Shown one piece after another: positions 43,003 to 51,053 of a DNA stretch of 64,000 nucleotides. The stretch covers positions 39,805-103,804 of the IMG/VR virus record IMGVR_UViG_3300020172_002676, one strand, 5' to 3'. Below the pieces are notes generated by a model. It saw only the letters and a list, made by a program, of their open reading frames with translations. It had not been told where the DNA came from and did not search any database. How positions within the stretch are numbered: position 1 is the stretch's first letter; each line of letters starts with the position of its first letter. The stretch is from a virus. The position numbers were made by a program, and so were the translations under genes.

Positions 43003-43625
43003 GACAAGATATTACAAGTTTAAATAGATGGTTTGCTGATAATGGAGATTATACTCATAATATAAATTACGAATTAAATGATAACTCAGTTGTTATTGAT
43101 TTAGGTGGATATCATGGGTTATGGATTGACGAAATTTTAAAAAAAAATAGTCCACATATTCCTAATATAATCTTAGTTGAACCAGTTCCTGAATTTTACA
43201 ATCATTTAATTTCAAAATATGAAAATTATGAAAAAATAAAAGTAATGAATATTGGTGTGTCAGTAGATAAAAATGAAACAACAAAAACTCTATACGTATC
43301 AAGTGACGGTTCATCAACAAATTTTAATACAAATGTTAACACATCAATTCAAATTAAAACCTTACCTATTGACAAAATACTTTCAGACAATTACATTAAT
43401 GAAGTGGATTTACTTCAAATTAATATTGAGGGTGATGAATATGGATTAATGGAGTACATGATTGAAAGTAATATAATTAACAAGTTTAAAAATATACAAA
43501 TACAATTTCATTTAGGGGTTCCAAATGAAATAGAAAGAAGAAATAATATCCAAAAAAACTTAATATCTAAAGGTTTTAAAAACAAATTTGATTATCCTTT
43601 TGTTTGGGAATCATGGGAAAAATAA
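42999..43625 (+). CDS. FkbM-family methyltransferase
   Basis: A 208-residue protein with motif I SVVIDLGGYHGLWIDEILKK (about 29-48), a second strand IILVEPVPEFYNHLIS (about 57-72) and the FkbM-specific VDLLQINIEGDEYGLMEYMI near 138-157, where NIEGDE replaces DVEGxE. Likely a SAM-dependent O-methyltransferase acting on a sugar. It is separated by 9 bases from the beta-ketoacyl-ACP synthase III gene. Function inferred from family and surroundings. Confidence 0.8.
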   Translation: MRQDITSLNRWFADNGDYTHNINYELNDNSVVIDLGGYHGLWIDEILKKNSPHIPNIILVEPVPEFYNHLISKYENYEKIKVMNIGVSVDKNETTKTLYVSSDGSSTNFNTNVNTSIQIKTLPIDKILSDNYINEVDLLQINIEGDEYGLMEYMIESNIINKFKNIQIQFHLGVPNEIERRNNIQKNLISKGFKNKFDYPFVWESWEK

Positions 43626-43634
43626 AATTTACAT

Positions 43635-44579
43635 ATGAAAAAATATAAAGTATCTATTAAGAGTAGTAGTTCTTATTTACCACCTAAGGTTGTAACTAAT
43701 TTTGATATCGCTAAAAAAATTGATACGTCTGATGAATGGATTTATAATAAATTAGGAATTAAAGAAAGAAGAATTGCGGAGAACGAAAGTGTTTCTGAAA
43801 TGGGTTATAAAGTTGCTGTTTCTGCAATATCAAATGCTAATATTGATAAAGAGGATATTGATATGATAATTGTGGCAACCTCAAGTCCTGAAAAAATATC
43901 ACCGTCAATTGCTTGTACTATTCACGAAAAATTAAAACTACAAAAAAACATACCATCATTTGATATAAATGCGGTATGTTCAGGGTTTATCTATGGTTTA
44001 ACAATCGCCGCTTCAATGATTGATAACGGTACTTGTAATAGAATATTATTAATTGCAACTGAATCATACTCTAAAAATACTAATTGGAATGATAGACACT
44101 CTGTTTTTTTTGGTGACGGTGCAGGTGCAGTTATATTGGAAAAATCTGAAAAAGGTTGGATTTATAGTGAATTACATTCAAATGGTTCGGGAACTGGAAT
44201 GACAGGATTTAAACAACCATTAAACGAACCTTTTATTATGAATGCAAAAGAGGTTTGGGACCAAGCAATATCAGTATTACCAGATTCAATCAAACAGGTT
44301 TTATTGAATACTAATACAAATATTGATGAGATTAATATGTTAGTACCTCATCAGCCAAGTATTAATATATTAAAATTAATCGCCGATGATATTAATCTAC
44401 CAATGACTAAAGTTAAAACAGTTATGGATAGGTATGGTAATATTGCGGGAGCGTCTATTCCAGTTGCATTACACGAAGCATTAACAAATAATGAAATCGT
44501 TAAAGGAGATAAAATATTGCTTACAGCTATTGGTTCAGGATGGACTTGGGGTACTATTTTAATAAACTATGAAAATTAA
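43635..44579 (+). CDS. Beta-ketoacyl-ACP synthase III-like enzyme
   Basis: A 314-residue thiolase-fold protein (FabH is about 317) with a complete KAS III triad: Cys115 in NAVCSGFIYG, His239 in VPHQPSINIL and Asn269 in YGNIAGASIP. It also has FFGDGAGAVILEK (158-170) and the C-terminal GSGWTWGTIL (family GxGxxWG). In bacteria KAS III condenses acetyl-CoA with malonyl-ACP; relatives such as CerJ/DpsC transfer acyl groups or prime polyketides. The gene lies between a methyltransferase and a hexapeptide acyltransferase in a sugar operon, so acyl-chain supply or acyl transfer to a sugar is plausible. Such a gene is unusual in a phage. No frameshift or missing residue was seen. Confidence 0.92.
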   Translation: MKKYKVSIKSSSSYLPPKVVTNFDIAKKIDTSDEWIYNKLGIKERRIAENESVSEMGYKVAVSAISNANIDKEDIDMIIVATSSPEKISPSIACTIHEKLKLQKNIPSFDINAVCSGFIYGLTIAASMIDNGTCNRILLIATESYSKNTNWNDRHSVFFGDGAGAVILEKSEKGWIYSELHSNGSGTGMTGFKQPLNEPFIMNAKEVWDQAISVLPDSIKQVLLNTNTNIDEINMLVPHQPSINILKLIADDINLPMTKVKTVMDRYGNIAGASIPVALHEALTNNEIVKGDKILLTAIGSGWTWGTILINYEN

Positions 44580-44580
44580 T

Positions 44581-45120
44581 ATGGAAAATAATAAATTATT
44601 TAAAAAAATTGGTGAAGATGTTAGAGTCAATGAATTGGCAATAATATCAAGACCTGAATTGGTTGAGATTGGTAATCATGTTGCAATTGATATGTGGACT
44701 TACATCTCAACTCAAGCAATATTGGGTGATTATATTCATATTGCACCAAGTGTTTCAATTATAGGAGGAGCACCAGCATTAATCGTCATGGAAGATTTTA
44801 CCAACATTGGTTCGGGTAGTAGAATTGTATGTGCAAGTGATGATTTTATGCAAGGATTAATATCACCTGTGGTTCCATTAGAACATAGAACCGTTACCAA
44901 TAAACCAGTAATTTTTAAACGATACGCAACTTTAGGTGTAAATTGTACTGTTTTACCTGGTGTTACTTTGGGTGAGGGGTCTATAGTTGGTGCTGGGTCA
45001 GTAGTCACGAAAGATACTGAACCTTGGACTGTGTATGCTGGGTCACCAGCAAAACCAATAAAAAAAAGAGACTCAAAACGAATATTAGAAAGTGCAAAAA
45101 AACTTATGAATTATGAATAA
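44581..45120 (+). CDS. Left-handed beta-helix (hexapeptide) acyltransferase
   Basis: A 179-residue protein from ATG 44581 (an in-frame ATG at 44569 overlaps the previous gene; TAATATG at the junction is typical here). It shows hexapeptide repeats, including VEIGNHVAIDMWTYIST, AILGDYIHIAPSVSIIGGA and VLPGVTLGEGSIVGAGSVV, the last followed by the loop AGSPAKPIKKR that is diagnostic for the acetyltransferase family. Enzymes of this class transfer acetyl or longer acyl groups to amino or hydroxyl groups of sugars. Sitting next to a KAS III and a DegT-like protein, it may acylate an amino sugar. Overlaps the dioxygenase by 8 bases. Confidence 0.88.
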   Translation: MENNKLFKKIGEDVRVNELAIISRPELVEIGNHVAIDMWTYISTQAILGDYIHIAPSVSIIGGAPALIVMEDFTNIGSGSRIVCASDDFMQGLISPVVPLEHRTVTNKPVIFKRYATLGVNCTVLPGVTLGEGSIVGAGSVVTKDTEPWTVYAGSPAKPIKKRDSKRILESAKKLMNYE

Positions 45121-46015
45121 TTTTAAACCGTCAAACGACTCATTAGATATTCCGTGGATTGAGTCACCATTTTTTAATGAATTACTTAATAATTCAGATT
45201 TAAGTGATAAACAAAAAGAAGATTGTAAATTTTTTAATGAAAATGGTTATCTTATTATTGATTTAGAATTAACCGATAATGAAATTTCGCCAATAGTGAA
45301 TGATGTATATGGTGCATTGAATAATGAAAATACCATATACCATGCAGACCACTTTCAATATACTGAAAGTAAAAGAATTTTTGAACATTGGAGAAAAAGT
45401 GACTCTATTGCAAATTTAACTATACATCATAATATCATCAACACCCTTACTTATTTGTATGGAAAAACACCATTTCCATTTTCAACTATTAATTTTGTTA
45501 AAGGTAGTAACCAACCACTTCATAGTGATACCATACATTTTCACACAATACCACATCTTTGGATGGTTGGTGTATGGATTGCATTTGAAGATGTTGACGA
45601 AACTAATGGTACTTTAAAAATAATACCAGGAAGTCATAAATGGCCAGTATACGAATATCATAATCTTAATTTACCTCATCCTGACACTATTGAAGATGGG
45701 GAGGCACATAACTATAAAATATATGAAGATTTTTTAATTGAATTAATAAAAAGTAAAAACGCTTCTGAAAAAAATGTAAGTTTGAAAAAGGGTCAGGCAT
45801 TAATATGGGCGGCAAATATGTTACATGGGGGTTGTAATGTTGAAGGTATTACAGATTTTACTAAAACTAGATTAACTCAAGCTAACCATTATTTTTTTGA
45901 AGGGTGTTCTAAACATTACCACCCAATGTTTTCAAGACCATTAGATGGTCAATACGCACTTAAATGGTGCGATGATAATAACAATATTAAAACGTATTTA
46001 AATAATCAAAAATGA
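45113..46015 (+). CDS. Phytanoyl-CoA dioxygenase (PhyH)-like Fe(II)/2-oxoglutarate oxygenase
   Basis: A 300-residue protein with the oxygenase metal triad His137, Asp139 (QPLHSDTIHFHTIPHLW) and His238 (AANMLHGGCNVEG), and Arg253 (TKTRLTQANHYF) as a 2-oxoglutarate contact. Also GVWIAFEDVDETNGTLKIIP (153-172) and GSHKW, a typical PhyH stretch. These enzymes hydroxylate small molecules, lipids or sugars using oxygen and 2-oxoglutarate. It lies between the acyltransferase and the DegT-like gene with overlaps of 8 and 4 bases. The substrate is unknown; a modified acyl or sugar group is the simplest guess from context. Protein hydroxylation cannot be excluded. Confidence 0.85.
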   Translation: MNNFKPSNDSLDIPWIESPFFNELLNNSDLSDKQKEDCKFFNENGYLIIDLELTDNEISPIVNDVYGALNNENTIYHADHFQYTESKRIFEHWRKSDSIANLTIHHNIINTLTYLYGKTPFPFSTINFVKGSNQPLHSDTIHFHTIPHLWMVGVWIAFEDVDETNGTLKIIPGSHKWPVYEYHNLNLPHPDTIEDGEAHNYKIYEDFLIELIKSKNASEKNVSLKKGQALIWAANMLHGGCNVEGITDFTKTRLTQANHYFFEGCSKHYHPMFSRPLDGQYALKWCDDNNNIKTYLNNQK

Positions 46016-46611
46016 ATTTTAATGTAGTTTCAACTTTTGAAATAAAAATTTCTGAGTTTTTTGGTTCAAAGTATGCAATTGCTGTTGATAGTTGTACTCA
46101 TGGTTTAGAATTGTGTTTACGATATACTAAAGAAACAAAAATTAATATACCTAAAAGAACTTATTTGTCTGTTCCATTTTTGGCGGAAAAAATAGGGTTA
46201 CAAAGAGAATGGAGAGATGAGGATTGGGAAGATTATTATACTCTTAATTACGGTAATAAAAGAATAATTGATGCTGCAGTACTATGGAGAAAAAATAGTT
46301 ATATCCCCAATACATTTATGTGTATTAGTTTTCAATATCAAAAACATCTTTCATTAGGTAGAGGTGGTGTTATTTTACTTGATAATGAAATAGATTATCT
46401 TTCATTAAAAAAAATGTCTTACGATGGAAGATTACCTAATATACCTTGGAGAGACCAAGATATAGATACAGTCGGTTTCCATTATTATATGACACCAGAA
46501 ACAGCTCAATTAGGATTAGATAAATTAGAGTTGGCGATAGATACACAACCAAGAAAATGGGTTGTTACCGATTGGCCCGATTTAACAGAAATGAAAATTT
46601 TTAACAAATAA
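46012..46611 (+). CDS. Half-size DegT/DnrJ/EryC1-like aminotransferase fold protein
   Basis: A 199-residue protein that matches the DegT family over its first about 180 residues but is roughly half the usual 370-400. The key parts are FGSKYAIAVDSCTHGLELCL (17-36; family 'fg..y.iavnSgt.AL.lal'), RIIDAAVLW (84-92) with the PLP-aspartate Asp87, and FQYQKHLSLGRGGVILLDN (107-125) with Lys111 at the position of the PLP Schiff-base lysine. Regions seen in full enzymes after the lysine are shortened. The frame is continuous, so this is a compact form, not a broken gene. Amino-sugar formation is possible if active. Confidence 0.75.
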   Translation: MNFNVVSTFEIKISEFFGSKYAIAVDSCTHGLELCLRYTKETKINIPKRTYLSVPFLAEKIGLQREWRDEDWEDYYTLNYGNKRIIDAAVLWRKNSYIPNTFMCISFQYQKHLSLGRGGVILLDNEIDYLSLKKMSYDGRLPNIPWRDQDIDTVGFHYYMTPETAQLGLDKLELAIDTQPRKWVVTDWPDLTEMKIFNK

Positions 46612-46612
46612 T

Positions 46613-47611
46613 ATGAAAAAAGCATTTATAACAGGAATCAATGGACAAGATGGTTCATATTTAACAGAACATTTATTGTCACTTGGGTATGAGGTTCATG
46701 GGATTGTTAGACGAAATTCAGTTCCCGAACATCAACAAAGCCGTATCGAGTCAATTAAAGATAAAATACACGTCTATTATGGAGACGTATTAGACCAATC
46801 TGGGTTACAAAGATTATTAGATAATATACAACCTGATGAAATATATAACTTAGCGGCTCAAAGTCACGTTAGAATTAGTTTTGATGTTCCAGAATTTACA
46901 TTACAAACAAATTCAAATGGTGTTTTAAATATATTAGAAGCATATAAAAGAAGTTGTCCAACCGCTAAATTTTACCAAGCATCATCGTCAGAAATGTTCG
47001 GTAATTCAGTTGATGATGACGGTTTCCAAAGAGAAACAACACCGATGACACCAGTGTCTCCATATGGTTGTTCAAAATTATGTGGTTATTCTTTAGTTAG
47101 AAATTATAGGAAGGCATATAATTTACATGCGGTTAATGGAATATTATTTAATCATGAATCTCCAAGACGAGGTTCTAATTTTGTTACAAATAAAGTAATT
47201 AAAACCGCTGTGGAGATTAAACATGGATTAAAGGACAAGTTGGTCGTTGGTAATATGGACTCCTATAGAGATTGGGGTCATTCTAAAGATTATGTTAAAG
47301 CGATGCATCTAGTCTTAAATCATGACACACCAGATGATTTTGTCATTTCAACAATGAAAACACATTCAGTGAGAGAAATGATTGATTATGTTTTCACAAA
47401 ATTAGGTTTAGATTACACAAAATACGTAGTACAGGATAAAGAGTTTATGAGACCTGAAGAATTAAAATACCTTAAAGGTGATTCCACAAAGGCTAGAAAT
47501 TTATTTGGGTGGGAACCTGAATACACTTTTGAAAATTTAATGGATGAAATGATTGAACATTGGGAAGAACAGGTTAGAATAAATAAAATGATAATAGGCG
47601 GAAAATATTAA
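46613..47611 (+). CDS. gmd: GDP-mannose 4,6-dehydratase
   Basis: The 332-residue short-chain dehydrogenase-like protein has the NAD(P)-binding GINGQDGSYLTEHL (8-21), GIVRRNS (30-36), the ASSSEMFGNS active-site strand (123-132; Ser125, Glu127), and the catalytic YGCSKLCGY (Tyr151, Lys155). The late motif RPEELKYLKGDSTKARNLFGW is diagnostic for GMD. It converts GDP-D-mannose to GDP-4-keto-6-deoxymannose, the precursor for GDP-L-fucose, GDP-rhamnose or GDP-perosamine. No GDP-fucose synthase is seen here, so the host may supply the next step. It is coupled with the DegT-like gene by a 1-base gap. Confidence 0.95.
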   Translation: MKKAFITGINGQDGSYLTEHLLSLGYEVHGIVRRNSVPEHQQSRIESIKDKIHVYYGDVLDQSGLQRLLDNIQPDEIYNLAAQSHVRISFDVPEFTLQTNSNGVLNILEAYKRSCPTAKFYQASSSEMFGNSVDDDGFQRETTPMTPVSPYGCSKLCGYSLVRNYRKAYNLHAVNGILFNHESPRRGSNFVTNKVIKTAVEIKHGLKDKLVVGNMDSYRDWGHSKDYVKAMHLVLNHDTPDDFVISTMKTHSVREMIDYVFTKLGLDYTKYVVQDKEFMRPEELKYLKGDSTKARNLFGWEPEYTFENLMDEMIEHWEEQVRINKMIIGGKY

Positions 47612-47613
47612 AA

Positions 47614-48183
47614 ATGATGAATATAGTACAATTAGGTTCTTGTGTTGGAAATGACGATTTAACGAAATTGATTGGAGAATCTCAACCTGAGATTTTAATT
47701 TTGGTTGAGCCGATGTCAATACACAATGAAAAAATTACAGAATGTTATAATAACATCACAAATAAACATATTGAAAACATTGCAGTTTCAATTAACAATG
47801 AAGAAGATATGTCATTCTTCTATCATAAAAATGATGGACCAATGTATGAAGTTGCTTCAACAAATATAAGTCACATCACAAAACATGGGTACAATACAGA
47901 TGGTATTGTAGAATTAAAAGTTAAATGCTTAAGGATTAATAATCTTTTTGAAAAATTCAATTTAAAAAAAATTGACATACTTTTTATTGATACTGAAGGT
48001 ATTGACGATTTAATCATTAAAGACATTGATTTTAATTCTTTTGAAATTAGTGAAATATATTTTGAAAATCTTCATTTAACCCAAAACGACATATATTCTT
48101 TTTTAGAAAACAAAGGATATACCATTATTAAGAATTGGGGTTATATGGGTTGGACATCTTTTGCAAAAAAAAATAATAACTAA
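47614..48183 (+). CDS. FkbM-like methyltransferase
   Basis: A 189-residue protein starting MNIVQLGSCVGNDDLTKLIG, a compact variant of motif I, with ILILVEPMSIHNEKI as the second strand. The diagnostic FkbM part is KKIDILFIDTEGIDDLIIKD (about 117-136), where DTEG is the equivalent of DVEG. The C-terminal YFENLHLTQNDIYSFLENKG also fits. It lacks the longer N-terminal helices of larger family members. It is positioned 2 bases after gmd and 2 bases before the next glycosyltransferase gene. Sugar or peptide methylation inferred from family. Confidence 0.68.
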   Translation: MMNIVQLGSCVGNDDLTKLIGESQPEILILVEPMSIHNEKITECYNNITNKHIENIAVSINNEEDMSFFYHKNDGPMYEVASTNISHITKHGYNTDGIVELKVKCLRINNLFEKFNLKKIDILFIDTEGIDDLIIKDIDFNSFEISEIYFENLHLTQNDIYSFLENKGYTIIKNWGYMGWTSFAKKNNN

Positions 48184-48185
48184 AT

Positions 48186-49046
48186 ATGAAAATATTAATC
48201 ATTCAAGAAAACGGAAGACACGTTGAAAATAGAAAATACCGAGAATGTTTTAATTTACAGAGAGCCCTATTACGGAAAAATGTGGATGTTGTTGTTTGGG
48301 GATTGGGTCATGAAAACTTTAAAACACCATTTCAACAAATAATAAATGATGTTAATGTTATTATTCTTTTAGAAAATTATGAATCAAATGGATGGTTACC
48401 TGACTTAAGTGATGTTAATATATTAAAAATATTTTGGAGTATTGACTCTCATTTGGTATTGATGAACCATATAACAACTGTCACAAAAAATAAAATTGAT
48501 ATAGTCCTTAATTCTATTGAATCCCATCAAGGTAGTTTTAAACAATCAAAAACTTTTTATTTTCCAAATGCATACCCTTCGGATTTAATATCACCAATTG
48601 ATAATATTAATAAAGACGTATTTTTGGGGTTCTGTGGTTCATTACTTAATCGCTCATATATTCTAAGTAAGTTAGAAAACAAATTTAAATTAAAAAAAGA
48701 TATTTGGAAATTGGGTGATGAAATGGTTGAAACAATAAATGGGTATAAAATACATTTTAATCAGACATTATCAAACGATATCAATTATCGGGTTTTTGAA
48801 ACTATGGGATGTAATACTTTGATGTTAACCAACAATACAGAGAATATTAACACATTTTTCTCGGATATGGAAAATATAGTCATATATAATAATGAAAATG
48901 ATTTATTTGAAAAACTAAAATTACTCTCACTTAATAATGATTTAATCACTAAAATTAGTAATTCGGGATACAACTTAGTTAAAGATAAACACACATATGA
49001 TAATCGTGTTGATGTTTTACTTAACATAATAAACAATTATATTTAA
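48186..49046 (+). CDS. GT4-like glycosyltransferase (CgeB-type)
   Basis: A 286-residue protein with a GT-B fold: ILIIQENGRHVENRKYRECF at the N-terminus, LLENYESNGWLPDLSDV, DVFLGFCGSLLNRSYILSKL near 149-168, and the C-terminal donor-binding stretch DINYRVFETMGCNTLMLTNN (about 198-217), where RvFE..gcG.l.ltd is the pattern of CgeB/Glyco_trans_1_2 proteins. It would act in the cytoplasm on a nucleotide-sugar donor. The gene ends the densest part of the sugar operon; DUF6165-like and PhoH genes follow. Confidence 0.72.
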   Translation: MKILIIQENGRHVENRKYRECFNLQRALLRKNVDVVVWGLGHENFKTPFQQIINDVNVIILLENYESNGWLPDLSDVNILKIFWSIDSHLVLMNHITTVTKNKIDIVLNSIESHQGSFKQSKTFYFPNAYPSDLISPIDNINKDVFLGFCGSLLNRSYILSKLENKFKLKKDIWKLGDEMVETINGYKIHFNQTLSNDINYRVFETMGCNTLMLTNNTENINTFFSDMENIVIYNNENDLFEKLKLLSLNNDLITKISNSGYNLVKDKHTYDNRVDVLLNIINNYI

Positions 49047-49067
49047 ACCAATAATTAAAATAAAACT

Positions 49068-49448
49068 ATGATTACAATACCAGTAAGTGTTGGAGAATTG
49101 ATTGATAAATTATCAATCCTACACGTAAAAAAAACAAAGGTTTTAAATGAACAGAAATTAACATTCATTAATACCGAATTTGAACTATTATATAATATGT
49201 CATCATTTTATTTAAATGATGAGGAAATCTCTAAACTATATCATAAATTGGTTGAGATTAACTCACAACTTTGGGATGTTGAAGATGAATTAAGAGTAAT
49301 TGAATCAACTAAGGAGTTTGATGTAAATTTTATTGAGCTGTCAAGAAAAGTTTACTACACAAATGATGAAAGATTTTCAGTAAAAAATAAAATAAATGAA
49401 CTAACCAATTCGGATATTAGAGAACAAAAAGATTATAAAAACTACTAA
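49068..49448 (+). CDS. DUF6165-like protein
   Basis: A 126-residue helical protein. It starts VPVSVGELIDKLSILHVKKT-like (residues 4-22) and continues with EFELLYNMSSFYLND, KLVEINSQLWDVEDELRVIE (about 64-83), VNFIELSRKVYYTNDERFSV (about 92-111) and a final REQKDYKNY. This order is the conserved core of DUF6165 proteins, which occur in surface-polysaccharide clusters and lack a known function. It is coupled to phoH by a 2-base gap and preceded by 21 bases of A-rich sequence. A structural or scaffold role in the sugar machinery is possible; nothing catalytic is visible. Confidence 0.7.
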   Translation: MITIPVSVGELIDKLSILHVKKTKVLNEQKLTFINTEFELLYNMSSFYLNDEEISKLYHKLVEINSQLWDVEDELRVIESTKEFDVNFIELSRKVYYTNDERFSVKNKINELTNSDIREQKDYKNY

Positions 49449-49450
49449 GA

Positions 49451-50185
49451 ATGGCAAGACAAATAAAAAAAACACCATCCCCAACACCTTCACTTGAGGA
49501 AAAGATTGTAAAAACAAAAAAACAATCAATTTGTTCAATTGTGAAAAGAAAAACTAAAGAAAAGTTTTTATCTGAAAATCAAAAAATATATTACGATAAA
49601 CTAAAGAAAAATCAAATAACAATATGTTCAGGACCTGCTGGTGTTGGTAAAAGTTATATTGCAATGAAATGTGCAATTGACCTATTAAGTGACCCTGAAA
49701 CTCCTTATGAAAAAATTATTATTGTAAGACCTGCGGTTGAGGCTGAGGAAAAACTTGGTAGTTTACCAGGTAATGTTGAAGAAAAATTAGACCCTTATAT
49801 TTTTCCATCATATTATTTATTAAATAAAATAATTGGAAAAGAAGCAAGAGAAAAATTAAAAGAGATTGAGGCGATTGAAGTATTTGCTATGGCATTTATG
49901 AGAGGCATGAATATTGATAATTCTATTTTAATATTTGAGGAAGCTCAAAACTCAACACCAAATCAAATGAAGTTATTATTAACGAGAATTGGATTTAACT
50001 CAAAGTTTTTTATCTCAGGGGATTTGGAACAAACTGACAGATATAAAGATATTAGACAGAGTGGGTTATATGACGCAATACAAAAATTTAACAACTTACA
50101 CGATATTGGTGTTTTTGAATTTCAAACTGCCGATATTGTTAGAAATCCACTAATCAGTCATATCTTAAAAAGATACGAAGAATGA
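49451..50185 (+). CDS. phoH: PhoH-family P-loop ATPase
   Basis: The 244-residue protein has Walker A SGPAGVGKSYIA (60-71), the PhoH-specific stretch IIVRPAVEAEEKLGSLPG (90-107), Walker B LIFEEAQNSTPNQMK (160-174; the usual D-E/EEAQ), and a sensor motif FISGDLEQTD. PhoH proteins are ATPases with RNA/DNA helicase-like use and are among the most common auxiliary genes in marine and freshwater phages. The N-terminal 45 residues are basic and probably disordered. It overlaps the next gene by 4 bases. In some hosts PhoH is phosphate-regulated, but no Pho box was found upstream. Confidence 0.93.
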   Translation: MARQIKKTPSPTPSLEEKIVKTKKQSICSIVKRKTKEKFLSENQKIYYDKLKKNQITICSGPAGVGKSYIAMKCAIDLLSDPETPYEKIIIVRPAVEAEEKLGSLPGNVEEKLDPYIFPSYYLLNKIIGKEAREKLKEIEAIEVFAMAFMRGMNIDNSILIFEEAQNSTPNQMKLLLTRIGFNSKFFISGDLEQTDRYKDIRQSGLYDAIQKFNNLHDIGVFEFQTADIVRNPLISHILKRYEE

Positions 50186-50778
50186 GAATAGGGATTGAGT
50201 TGAATGGTGTATTAAGAGACACATTAAAAAAAATTCAACAGGAGTATGAAAAATGGTACCTTGAAAATCCGTTTAAAGAAGATGAGGAAAAATCTGAATA
50301 CGAAGTAATATCCGATTTAACCACATTAGAAATTACAAAACATCTTAAATTTAAGGATGATGATGAATTATATAATTTTTTATATAGAGAACATACTATG
50401 GAAATTTTTGGACATGCTGGTTCAGTTGAAACTTCCAGTATGATGGACTTTAACGAGTTTTATTTAGATATGAGAGATAGTCACGAAATTATCATTGTAT
50501 CTGATGAAATTGGTAAATCAAAACCAGCATCATTATTTTTTATTTCAAAGTTTGGATGTTTGGTTGAATCTGTTAAATTTTATAGTGAATCTACAATTAA
50601 TTCGTTATGGGACTCAATAGACGTTTTACTTACGGCAAATCCTACACTATTATTAAATCATCCCGATGAAAAAAAAGTTATTAAGTATGAAACATCATAC
50701 AATAACGATATTGAAATTGAACATTCAATAATAAACTTAAAAGGATTAAAATTAAAAATAGAAGAAATATATGATTAA
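50182..50778 (+). CDS. Degenerate HAD-like protein
   Basis: A 198-residue protein beginning MRIGIELNGVLRDTLKKIQ, which aligns with HAD motif I (family 'iGiDlDGVLrdT'), but the two aspartates are replaced by Glu6 and Asn8. Motif II can be seen in HEIIIVSDEIGKSKP (about 101-115; Ser). The body is acidic (FKEDEEKSEYE) and helical. Because the nucleophile Asp is missing, catalysis is unlikely without a rescue; the fold may serve binding. It overlaps phoH by 4 bases and the following gene by 8 bases. Confidence 0.65.
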   Translation: MRIGIELNGVLRDTLKKIQQEYEKWYLENPFKEDEEKSEYEVISDLTTLEITKHLKFKDDDELYNFLYREHTMEIFGHAGSVETSSMMDFNEFYLDMRDSHEIIIVSDEIGKSKPASLFFISKFGCLVESVKFYSESTINSLWDSIDVLLTANPTLLLNHPDEKKVIKYETSYNNDIEIEHSIINLKGLKLKIEEIYD

Positions 50779-51052
50779 GGTATTAGGAGAAAATTACTTT
50801 ATTGACTTAGATAGAGTTGAGGAGTACATGGATATGTCTAGTTATTCAACTGAAGAGGAAACTTCAGGTTCAACAGAAATGAGGATTAACATCATAAAAT
50901 TTGAAATGGTAAAAATGTTAATAGATACAATCTTAACAGAAAATGAAGACATTGATGAGAAACTTGGAATGAAATCAAGTGCGAATACAAGTATACCATT
51001 CAGAATAGCTTTCAACAGCTTATTAAATAAAAAAATTATAAATCATTACTAA
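50771..51052 (+). CDS. Small hypothetical protein
   Basis: A 93-residue protein with no recognisable motif. It has an acidic middle (EEYMDMSSYSTEEETSGSTE) and an apparent helix NIIKFEMVKMLIDTILTEN, then a C-terminal IAFNSLLNKKIINHY. There is no membrane segment or signal peptide. It overlaps the degenerate HAD gene by 8 bases and is followed after 1 base by a glycosyltransferase, so it belongs to the same transcript. Function unknown. Confidence 0.6.
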   Translation: MIKVLGENYFIDLDRVEEYMDMSSYSTEEETSGSTEMRINIIKFEMVKMLIDTILTENEDIDEKLGMKSSANTSIPFRIAFNSLLNKKIINHY

Positions 51053-51053
51053 T

